This document shows positions 24,001-36,000 of a stretch of DNA of 64,000 nt, one piece after another. A model generated the notes under the pieces. It was not told the DNA's origin, did no database searches, and worked only from the letters and a program-made list of their open reading frames with translations. The position numbers were made by a program, and so were the translations under genes. Within the stretch, counting starts at the first letter, position 1. The number at the start of each line of letters is the position of its first letter. This DNA comes from Talpa occidentalis. Taxonomy: Eukaryota; Chordata; Mammalia; Eulipotyphla; Talpidae. The stretch spans positions 75,358,740 to 75,422,739 of the forward strand of contig NW_023601322.1 in the NCBI RefSeq assembly GCF_014898055.3, in the 5' to 3' direction.

Positions 24001-27000
24001 CAAAGACTGAATACTGGACAAGGATGTTGAAAAGCACATACCCAGGCTGGTTCCAAAGAGCCTATTCTCATTGAAAAGCAAAGGACAGGACAACTTCAAC
24101 TTCTATGGCTAGTTTAGATCATTAATTTATGAATGTGAAAATAGTCCAGTGTTTTTCTACCTGAACTTCACTGAGTTGGGAGTCAGACTTTCCCCTTTGT
24201 ACTCAAAGGTTGCTCCTTGCCTTGTAACCTCTCCCTGATTTTAGAGTATAAATGCAAAAGCATCCAGTCTTTTCTTCCCTAATGCTTGAAGGAACATGGC
24301 TGTGAAGGCAGGGCACTGACTCAATTTGGTTGAAAAGGGTACTTGACGATAGCTACGGTGGAAGGCAAATCAGAGGGCACCAAAGGAAGCTGTCACAGTA
24401 ATGCTGGTGAAGAGAGACTTGGATTCAACTAATTAATAGCAGTGGACATGGAAAAAAGTAGAGATAGGAAAATGAGTCACCAGCATAGTAAAGCTGCACA
24501 AGTTAATAAAAGTGCATAGAGGAACCTTAAATAAGGCTGAGTGGAAAAAAAAGAAGCCATGAAGTGAGGCTGAGGACCAATTCAGCAACATGCAGTGAGT
24601 ACTTTTATGGGTGCTCTGTCCGTGGAGGAACAAGAGTGGAAGACACACAGGGAAGTGGACACGGGAGAAATGCAACACAAGAGAAGTCTGGCCTTCTGGG
24701 CAGGGAGAAGAGGAAAAGACTTGATTATGCTTAATTTCTGATGAGAAAAAGCAGAGTGAAGGTAAAGAAAAATAAAGGATTCTCAACCTCACATCACTGC
24801 AGGGAAGGGAATAGGCTGGACGGGGTCTCCTGATTATCACAACTTCCCTAGTCAAGGTTGAAAATAGGGCCTCCCCGGTGGCGCAGCGGTTGAGCGCTGG
24901 GTTGCGAAGCTGCCCGCAGCCTCGGTTCGATACCCAGCTGCTCCCCGGCCACCGGAGGAGGATCCCACATGGCGCGCAGACCTCTCCTGCCGCCCGCTGC
25001 TCCCCTCAGCAGTGGACTTCGGTCCTTCTGCCTGCTCTGCTCCCCGCTCTGGCTCGGTGAATTCTCTCACCCTCCCGCGCTTCTGACTGTACCCAGTGCT
25101 TCTATAAATAAATAAATAAATAAATATTTAAAAAAAAAAAAAGGATTGAGAACAATGTGGATTTTGAAAGTGCACTGTGTGTGTGTGTGTGTGTGCAGTA
25201 TTAATAATACAAGATAGAGAAGAGATTTAAATCGAGCTAACCAGGGGAATTCCAGAGTCAGGCCTCTGCAGAGAAAAACAGGAAGTGGAGCGCTCCACTC
25301 TGGTGTGCACGAGCTGCTGTCAGTTGCACTTAGCATTTTTCCTGGACACATACTGTGTTCACTATAAGGCACTTTATTAAGACTGTCTGAGTAACTCCTG
25401 CATGAGGTCAACGGCTGAAGGCACACAAAGATGAGTGGCTGTGTTAGGGTGACAGGGATTAGGCAAACTCTTCCTGTGACATTTCCACATAATTACATGC
25501 CAGCCCAGAAAAATTATTACTACATAATGAAATAGTAACTTCAAGTAGATGCAAGTAGAAAGGACAGTAGAAAGGCAATTTAAAGATGCTGCTACTGCGT
25601 CCTGATAGGAACTGCCCAGCTATAAAAGCACACTATGGGTCAATGGGGAAATGTAACAACTGACTGGGTATTAATAATAAACTATTTGATTTGGGGATGT
25701 GATGGTAATACCGTGGCTATTTTTAAAAGTTCTTAGTCAGCAGTTAAATGAGCTACTGATACACACACACACGCAAACCAACATGGGTGAATCTCAAAGC
25801 AATTACATTGAAAGTGACATAAGAAGGCAAATATTATGTGACTGCATTTATAAAAAATTCTAGAAACTAATATTGATAGAATGTGATCAGTGGTTGCCGG
25901 TGGGGAAGTAAGGGTTGAGGACAGAGGGATTAGAAAAGGTACCTAAGAATCTGGGAGTCATGGATATAGCCACTATCCTGATTGTAGTGGGGGCTTGCTT
26001 GCTGTATATCCAAACTTAGCAAACTGTACACTTCAAATATATGCCATTTATTTTATGTCTATTATACCTTTGATAAATCTGTTTAAATCTCTGATACTTC
26101 GTGACCTATTTTTGGATGAAATCTGATGTCTAGAATTTGCTTTAGGTTAGGCAATGGGAGGGGGTTAAGAGGTGAATTAAGATGCCCCACCCTTGGTAAC
26201 CATTCAAGCTAGGTGCTACGTAAATGAAAGGGGGTTCTCCCTCCGTTTTTGTATAGAGCTGATAATTTCCCCAGCAGTAAGTGTTAAACAGATTTAATTC
26301 ATTTAGCTCCCTTCTACTCTTACAACTTTACACAGAAACTTATGTACTGTATTCTCGTAAAACTGATGCAACACAAGTACAACTAACATCTAATTTCTGT
26401 CTGATTTCCATCAGAACTTAATCTTGGCCTCATTCTTGTGGATGCTGTGCAATTCTAAAATTATTGCCTACCTATTTCCTGTCTTCCAAAACTGTTAGAT
26501 GATACATTTCAAGTTTTTGAAAAATATACACTGTTCAGCTACCACCTAACATATGGATATGGCTACGACCAGCAGATTTTTTTTTTTTTTAATGAAATGT
26601 AAGTTTAAACATCACAGTCATGCAGTTTTTAAGGCTTAGTTTTCCAAGCACCCTTTTTGGGTAGCATTAACAGCCCACCTCCCTCACATTAATACAATTT
26701 TGATCAAGTGTAAAGTCTAGAAAAGCAGTAATTAACCGCTTAATAGCACATCTTTGTGAAGCACTTTTCAGAGGCTGTGAAACCCCAATCATTGTATAAA
26801 AGTCAGTCAAGACCTGGAAAACGGGGGTGGTGTGGGATCTGAGTCTACAGTTTGAGGAGTTGTGTACTACTCGGCAAGCACACATATTCCATAGGTAATT
26901 GTGTTGATTTAAAAATAAAAATTTACTATTTCAGTTTGTATCTATTATTTTTAAAATGTGACTAGGTTGTTAGGGCGTAAATACTAAGTTGTTTCAACCA

Positions 27001-30000
27001 AACCAGTTGAAGTATTTATCCTGGCCTATTTTTTATCATGAAAAAATGTTTGGTACCAAAAACAGAAAGCTTGGAAAACTAATTTTTTAAAATACTGACA
27101 GTGTAACTAGGTACCAGACCACTTCTCAAATACTTTCTTTCTCTGATGCCACTGACAGTGATTCCTTGAATACATAAGCTACTTTCAAGCTGCCTCCTAT
27201 TATATCCATTTCATACATCCAAAAACAGAGCCTAATAAAAGTTGAGTGAAGTAAAAACAGATTTGACCTTTTTTGTAGTAAAGGAGGATTTTTCCAAAGG
27301 TCTCCACTAACAAAATATGGAAACCATACCTCTTGTATTGATTTCAACAGACCACACTTCATACCCTTGCCCCAACCGTTCCACAGGGCAGCTGCCCACC
27401 TCTCAAGACCCAGCAATGTAACTTTGCTCAGTGGATGCTGTTGGATTTAGAGCACAAGGGTTTAGAGCACAAGGCTCCTAATTCAATTACTGCACTGAAA
27501 ACACTGCTACAATTTTCTCAGTTTGATTTCCCTGCCATAGCAACAGCTCTATGACTGTAGCCACACCTGATACACAGGAGATAAAGTGATTGCTGAATAA
27601 ATACAAGGCTTTTAAAGAAATGATGTCAGCTCAGTTCTCTAAAAACTATGCAATATTATCACTAAATATTCTTCAACAACCTATTATATGTGGAAAATAT
27701 AAAAAATATAGTGCCATTTCTAGTGGAGAGTTTATTTCTGCATCAAAAAAAAAAAAATGTACTTATGTGGTGGTTTTCTTTTCTCTGCTCCACAGGAGTG
27801 CTGTGTCCCACAGAGTGGTCTGACTGTCATCACAGTTTCATTTTTTATAGTGGATGAAACCTCGAAAGCAGTGGTTCTCACACTTGGCATTCATCAGGGT
27901 CCCTAGTGGGTCTGTTAAACAAGGCTGCTGAGTTCTTGCAGATTTCAGGTCCAGCTGGCTTGGAGAGTGCCAGGAAGGTGCCTATGTGACAGGAGCCCAG
28001 GGTACGTCGGGGCCCAGTGGCTACACACTACCTCTAAAAGCTTCCAGTTGAATACTTAAAAGGAGTAAGAGTGTTTGTTACATGCCAGGCATGCTTGTAG
28101 ACACTTCAAATACCAAACTCATTTGCTAAAATCCTGAACAGCAGTATGTGATGTATTTTCTTCATCTCTGAAATCAAAACAGCTATTGGCAAACTCTCCC
28201 TTGATATTACTCAGGCTTCTACATCATCCTCCCATTTGTTCACCTGCTGTCTTCCCGGAATTTAATCTTATAACTTGTATGTTCTCATTATTTGGAAAAC
28301 CATTGGGTTGAATAGTTTTGCTCATTAAAAACACCTCCACAAACAACCGAATCACTGAATGATGTGACTCTCAATTTTTTTTAGTCACTTTTTTCCACAA
28401 ACAAAAGGGCCTGCTCCTACCACTCAAAGTAGAGATGGCGAAGTCAACTTCAGCTCCCTCGTTCTCTCTTGTTTATTCCCTATTTCTGGTCCCTAACCAA
28501 ATTTTCTACAGTGCATTTGAAGTATGTGTCATAGTTTCATTCCAGTACAGATCTGGTGGATCCTAAGCACACCAGGATGTACGTGTACATACAGGTGTCA
28601 GTGAGATTGTGCCAAATCCACTCTCTCCAGGGTCTGACGAACTCTGTTACCGCTGAGTCAGACAACTTTGTAAACAGTACATAAATACCTTACATGTGGT
28701 AAGCAGTAAGCAAAACTTCAAAATTAGCGCAACCAACCTTTACAAAATCATTTGAAATAAATCTAATCTTGGGGGAAAATGCATTATCATTGTGACTAGA
28801 TAAATGATCCATCTGAGGAATTTATTACAAGTTAAAGTATACTAAATGAGTTCTCAAATAAGGCTCAAAATGAGTACTTGTTGGGGGTGAGGGTATGAAA
28901 ACCTTACAAACTGCACAATTAATGTAGGATGCCACTACCTTTTATGTATTATCTTTCATGCCAAATGCATTACTCCTGGCACAAGTCACAAGATACCCAG
29001 AACCGAGGTCTGGCAGACTAGGCTTTGCAAGAACCTGGCACGCGATCTTCAGCTTTTTCCTTTCTCACTGTGGCCATTCTGTCACTGGAGTGTGAAATAG
29101 CCTCACAGTTTATATCAGCACTTTGTAAGGACATTCAAGTTTTTGACATTGAAAACTATTATTTACCAGAAGACAGAGTTTGTGAAATTCATACATCCTT
29201 AACTTTTAAGTTATTTTACTGACTTGACCTTTTTTCTTACACCTAAAGTGTAGTTTAGGGTATTCTAAACCTGTAACACAAGAGAAACTTTGTTTTTAAA
29301 GATTTGAGACAGCTTTTTTTTTTTTTTTAAAGATAGACTGATTTAGGCACACAAGAGCTGGGGGTACAGGCCAGAGGCGCCGGAGGGTGAGAGGATTCAC
29401 CAGAGACGGACCAAGTAACAGAACAGGCAGATCGACTGAAGTACACTGCTGAGGGGAGCAGCACGCAAGTCAAGGAGGGGTCTGCTGCACCATGTGGGTT
29501 GCTCTCTGGCCAGCCAGGGATCGAACTCATGCTGCAGACTGCTTCAAATTGCTATGCTTAACCCCTTGCACCACCAGGGAGGCCCTTGAGACAGCTTTGT
29601 AACAGCGCATCAGAGAGTAGTATATATTCAAACTGACGAAGATCTATCCTACTGCACAAAGCAGGCAGAAGTCTCTACAGTGAACATGTGCCATAACCTT
29701 CTGAGCCTTTGTTCTGGAAACAGCAGCCTCCCTCCTTTCCTTTGGGGAACTCATCTCTTCCTGACCCAACTATATGATTCTGACAGGCTGCCAGCCACAG
29801 TAGTCCACAGCCCTGACCACAGTAATGTTCATGTGACACCACATGGGCCACAATCCCTCCCAGGAAGAACCAGAGCAGCAGAAGCCCTCTCTTCCTCATG
29901 GAGGGTGAGCTGGGCTTGTGAAGCAGGGTCTGAAGACAATGTTCTCCTAAGGAGGAAGACAACCTACCTGTTCTCAAAATGTAACAAGTCTACATATAAA

Positions 30001-33000
30001 GAAAGGAATCAAGAGACTGATGGGTCTTAACAGTCCTAGAAAAGGATTTTAAGAAGGCAGACACAGGCACCCACTGGTGGAGGTCCTGCTTTCCAATAGT
30101 TAAAATGGCCAAACTTGAGGACAAATCAAAGTGAGTACCCTACTTTGGATTTCAAATTCTCATAGGTCAAAACTTCAGAAAATAGTAAACCTTTTCAGCA
30201 TACCAACTTGTACTGTATCTTCCATTCTGGGAACAATATATATCATTCTATCTCTGGACCCATTCTGGATCTGGGACATACACTGGAATGCCAGCAGAGG
30301 CCCTCAGGCGAAAGGGCTTCGAAAGGCGTGGCACCTCTTGATAATTGCTTGATAACTTCTGACTGCATTTATTTTCACAAGTTACTTGAACCACAGTAAG
30401 CAGAAAGCACTCTGTCAAAGACACCAGCCACGGCACGGCTCACAGAGAAATCCAAACAGCTAGGGTTACAAGCAAAGAATCATCTAAATCAAAGTAGAGA
30501 AAAGTAAGATTTCCCATGCAAGCAATATTTATCAATAAGTAGATGGGTGGTAATGCATTAAAAATTCAATCCTAAATGCAGTGGTTACACAACTAACCTT
30601 TTCCTACTGGGTATAAATTTCACAACTAGTAATGTGAATTTGCAGGAGGCCCCCCAATTTTTTTTTTTTAGATTTATTTGTACAAGAGCTGGGGTATAGG
30701 TCAGAGGTACAGGAGGGTGAGAGGATTCACCAGAGCCAGAGCGGGGAACAGAACAGGCAGACTGACGAAATACACTGCTGATGGGAGCAGTGGGCACGGC
30801 AGGAGAGGTCTGCCATGCCATATGGGACCCTCGCTGGCAGCCGGGGATTGAACTGGTGCTGCAGAGGCTGTGGGCAGCTTCACAACCCAGTGCTCAACCG
30901 CTGCGCCACCAGGGAGGCCCTCACAGACGCATTTTGAAATTATTTGACCACAACATTTTCTCACCTCCTGTTCATTAAAATTTTTTTTGTTCAGCTTCTT
31001 ATCTTTTTATGGTAATTTTTTTTTAATCACAATGAAGGTAATACTACCCTGATTATGAACTCCAGTGCTCCATGCTTTGACGTGCTGTCTAATTAACAGT
31101 CTGCAGTATGGGACATGTATGCGGGGTGTGTGGGGCGGGGGGGGGGGTGGTGGTGGAATACTTGGTAAAATACTTGCTGGGATGTGAGAGGGAAAATTTA
31201 CGACTTTTTTTTTTTACAGTAAGTTCTTCTAATATTTAGTATACAGGTTGACATTAATTGCTTGATAACTTCTGACTGCATTTATTTTCACAAGTTACTT
31301 GAACCACAGTAAGCAGAAAGCACTGAATTCATGTGTAACTCTACTACCTGAAATTAAATACAGAAATGATAGTTGCTATAATACAATTTATAACTTAATC
31401 TGCTTTGTTATATAAATATGACTTTCTGTACCCTAAAAGAATTGAACTTATTCTGTTAATATATATGGAACTTAATAATGAACAAAAGTGTGGAAGAGTT
31501 GAATTGGGGAGTTTTGTTTCAAAAAATCTCTAACTTGTCTATAAATCTGAGGCTCACAACCTGTCAAAATAAAGTCAGGTTACTTTTTACTCCTAATATA
31601 TTAAAATGCCAAGCTATGCAAAGTTAAGCCTCAAAGTGATGCCACTACATTCTTCCCAGACTGATAAAAATCTGTTAAGCCTGAAAATACCATGCACTGA
31701 TGAGGACAAGGAACAAACACACTAAAACTGCTGGTGGGAACCCAGTGAGTTGTAACAAGTGGTCTTGCATAGTGGTAAAGGTAAATCTCATTAGACTTCC
31801 AGTCAGTGATTTCACTCCCAGGTATATAGCCTAGAGAAACTCAAGCACCTGTTCACCAGGCAACACATAAACAAAGGCACAAAAAAGCATTGTTCCCAGT
31901 AGTCCTGCACTGGTAAGAGCCTGGATTACCAAAAGGACTATAATGGATGGATATCTCATGATGAGTGACGCAACTGAACATACAAGAAAAATGAAAATGA
32001 AGCTCATATACCCCCCCATCACGTGTGTGTGTGTTAAGTAAAACTTGCAACGCAGGAAGTGATTACCCTTAGACGCAGGGTACAGGCTCCTGCAGGTGTA
32101 GAGATGGGATGTGGGTATGGGTGGAAAGGACACTAGGAGCCTTGTGGAGCACTGGCCATGCCCTGTTTCTTAACTTCAGTGATATTTACTTTATGTATAA
32201 ATGTATAGGATAATAAATAAACGCATAAACTTTTACAATTAGTAATTTTTGGTATGGTAATGCCATTATAGTTACGTTAAGATTGACTCATTTACGGGTA
32301 AATGACAGAACGCTTGGGATTTGGCTTCAAAATAATACAGAGAAAGGAAAAGTGGATGGAATGAGATGAAAAAAATCATAAGAATTCAAACTGTTGCGGA
32401 AATTCCGGCGCTTCCGCGAGCGCTTGGGCGCCCTGAGGCAGCGTGTGGCAGTCTCTGGACAGGAGACTCCAGGACCCCAGGCAGCTGCCTCCGTCCTCTG
32501 TGCTGGACCCCAGCGCCTCTGCCAGCGCCACCTCCAGAGCCCTGGTGCGTCTGTGAGAGCAGCGACAATGGATGAATCTATGGTCACCATGTCAGGAGAT
32601 TTTTTTTTTTTTTTAAGATTGATTTATTTATTCATACAAGCACTGGGTACAGTCAGAAGCGCAGGAGGGTGAGAGAATTCACCAGAGCCAGAGCGGGGAG
32701 CAGAGCAGGCAGATCAACGAAATACACTGCTGAGAGGAGCAGCAGGAGAGGTCTGCGCGCCATGTGGGACCCTCGCTGGGGATCGAACTGGTGCTGCAGA
32801 GGCTGCGTGCAGCTTCGCAGCCCAGCGCTCAACCGCTGTGCCACCAGGGGAGGCCCTCTCAGGAGATTTTTTAAGTGTGATGTGAAACCACTGCCATCCA
32901 TGGAGGGCCTGGAAAGATCTTAGAATGTTGGCAGGTAGCATTTTTAATAACGAATGTCGTATGTCCTTGGGCAGCTTCTAAGAGCAAGGAAGGCAAACAG

Positions 33001-36000
33001 AATGTATACTGATGGGAAAAGAGACGGTGGTAACTAGAAGACACTTACGAGCTAAGAAATATCTGGAGGATATGGAGAGATAAATCACTGCACCTTCCAA
33101 GATGATTCTTAACAACCACTCAAACTATTCTTTTTTTTTTTCAAACTATTCTTTAATGCCCAGAAATGTATGGCTTCTTCGACTTAATCCATTTCTTCTA
33201 TACAATGTGAAAAAAACAAGTGCAAAGGATAGACTAAGGTCATGGACTACAGGTGTTTTGCTGGTTTCTAAATTCCTGCTATGAGTGAGACCATCCAGTG
33301 TTTTTCGTCTTCTTTCTGGCTTATTTTGCTGAGCATGATCCCTTCCAGCGCCATCCATGTTGCTGCAAATTGTATGTTTATTTTTTTTGATTGCTGAGTA
33401 ATATTCCATGGTGTATATGGACCACATCTTCTTGATCCAGTCATCTATTTTGGGGCATTTGGGTTGTTTCCAAAGCTTAGCTATTGTAAACAGTGCTGCT
33501 ATAAACATAGGGGTGCAGGTGCTCTTTAGAATTGATGTTTCTGTGTCCTATGGGTAAATACCTAGGAGTGGAATTGCTGGATCCTATGGAAGTTCTGTTT
33601 AGTAGGTCCAGAAATCTCCACACAGCTCTCCATAGTGGTTGGACCAGTTTGCACTCCCACCAGCAGTGCAGGAGAGTTCCTTTTTCTCCACACCCTCGCC
33701 AACATTTGTTGTTGCTCGTTTTTTTAATATGTGCCATTCTCACTGGTGTAAGATGGTATCTCATGGTAGTTTTGATTTGCATTTCCCTGATTGCAAGTGA
33801 TGTTGAACATTTTTCATATGCCTGGTGGCCATTTTCATTTCCTCTTTGGAGAGGTTCCTTTTTATCTCTTCTGCCCATTTTCTGACTGGATTATTTACTT
33901 TGTTTTTTTGAGTCTTTTCAGCTCGCTAAGAGCATTCATTATTCTATGAGGACATCAGAAGTCTGCAGACTTAAATCTCTAGAAACTTCTAAATATTGAT
34001 TTTACACATGATCATCACCAAAGAAATCTTTCAGGATCAGTACAATCCTGATTACTTTCTGAACTGTGTAGGTTTTTCTTCTGATTCATCAATGAAAAAT
34101 ACTTGTTTTAGACTTGAAAAATCCCCATACTTTGCCCCCTCTTGTCACCGATGAAGACATGGAGGTGCTGCTGAAAGCCATCTTCCCTCAGCGCCCAGGG
34201 GCCCTAGGAGGAGACAGTGATGATCGCTGAGGGAAGGGCAGGGCAGCCGTAGTCTCTTCTGACTTGCTGGAGAAGCAGCTGTCAGTAGTTCTCCTGAAGC
34301 CTCCTAATAAAGGTTAAAGGCTCCATTTAACTAAGCCCCTGGCGGGGCCTCCAGGGTGGCCTAGGGGTTAGGCTCAGCGCTCTCACCGCTAAGGCCTGAG
34401 TTCAAGCCCCAGCCAGGGAGCTACCCGCAAGGAGCGTGGGAGTTAGCCCCCAGAAGGGGGCATAGGAGCTAGAGCGCATGTGGTGCAGCAGAGGGTCTCT
34501 TCTCTCTGTGCCTGATGCTCAGCTATGCTCTGTGCTTCATAATCGCCTTCCGCCGCCCCGCCTCCCCTTGCCCCGCCTCCCCTTGCCCCACCACATGTCT
34601 TCCTAATAAAATCTGACACCTTTAAAAAATACATAATAAAAACTTCCAATTTAAGCTGAATAAAGATCAATTTAAGCCCTACAGCAAAAAAATTCCTCAG
34701 ACATTTACAAACTTGTAAAAAAGCATCCCAATTTTTGAAACTGAAGGACTTTCCATCCACCATCTTAACTCTTCCCCAACCTGAATTCATATTAACTAAT
34801 ATGGACACGAAGTTACCATCTAATGCCACTCTTCTGCCAAGAGTGTTTCATAGAAACAAATTCAAACCTCCTTCACAGACATATTAAGGTAGACAGGGAC
34901 CACCCTCCACAGTGGTTAATCTATGAACAAATATGGTGGCCACTCCTGAGCATAAAACACCTTAGGAATTTCTGGGTTTAGCAACAGTAAAAACATTTAG
35001 AATCAGTCCTCTGCAATGCCTTTCTAAAACGAAGAATTATTTTCCATGGCCTCCGTGGTGATGCAAGGGGCACTGCAGCATGAGATCAATCCCCAGCCAG
35101 GGAACTGCCCACATAGTGCAGCAGACTACTCCCGTCTCACCCGCTGCTCCCCTCAGCAGTGTTTTCAGTAGAGCTGCCTGTTCTGCTCTCATTCCCCACA
35201 CCTCTGGCTTACACCTCAGTTCTTGTATGCATAAATAAGTAAGAATATTCTCCATTTCTCAACAGATAGGGATAATTTTCTATTTTTATTGCAAAACCTC
35301 ATCTGTTAACTGCTTTGAGATGATTATGATTATATATGTGATCTGGTATAAAATGAAACAGCACACACTTGGAGTTTTTTAAAAAGGAAAAAGATTACTT
35401 TTAGTATATTTTTACCACATTTAGTATGTGGAAGGTGAGTCCTAAAAACACAGTTCAAGTGGGCCTGTGGCATCTGAGGCGACTGAAGTGCAGTACTGTA
35501 ATTGTTTTACAGAAATCCCCTGAAATTATGAAATGCCCTCAGCTGGAACCTCCACTAAGTTGCCTTTCACAGAACTGCTAATTCATCCTCTCAGGCTGCC
35601 ATAATGACTATGAGGTGTCTGAGCTGGTCTGAAAGTCTTCCTACACCTGAGTTGTCTAGTAACCCATCCCAGCTTCCCACCCATTCCTCAACGATTTCCC
35701 TTGAAGAAACTTGAAACCTGAGAAACCACCAGAGCGCAATGCTGTCACTTTGTTGGTTATATCAGGTCCAGACTGATCACTTACATATTCTCCCACCCTC
35801 TCTGGTTTAAAACTGTAAGAGACAAGTTTAAACCAAAAGCAACCCTAGAAATTTGAAGACAACAGGGGTAGGACAGGCAACAGGAAGTGAGGTAGGGAGA
35901 TGATCTAAGGGGGGAGGGGAGGTCTACTGGTGCTCTGGTGGTGGGTGTGGTGAGACTGTACATCTGAAGGGGTGCGAAACTTCTATATGATACACAAGGT

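Noticed and set aside
24433..24855. 140-codon minus frame in the large intron
   Set aside because: No recognisable domain; no plausible flanking splice sites identified.
29640..30110. Possible exon or gene fragment (100- and 116-codon frames)
   Set aside because: Both strands are open by chance, no homologue recognised, and the sequence resembles an old unclassified repeat.
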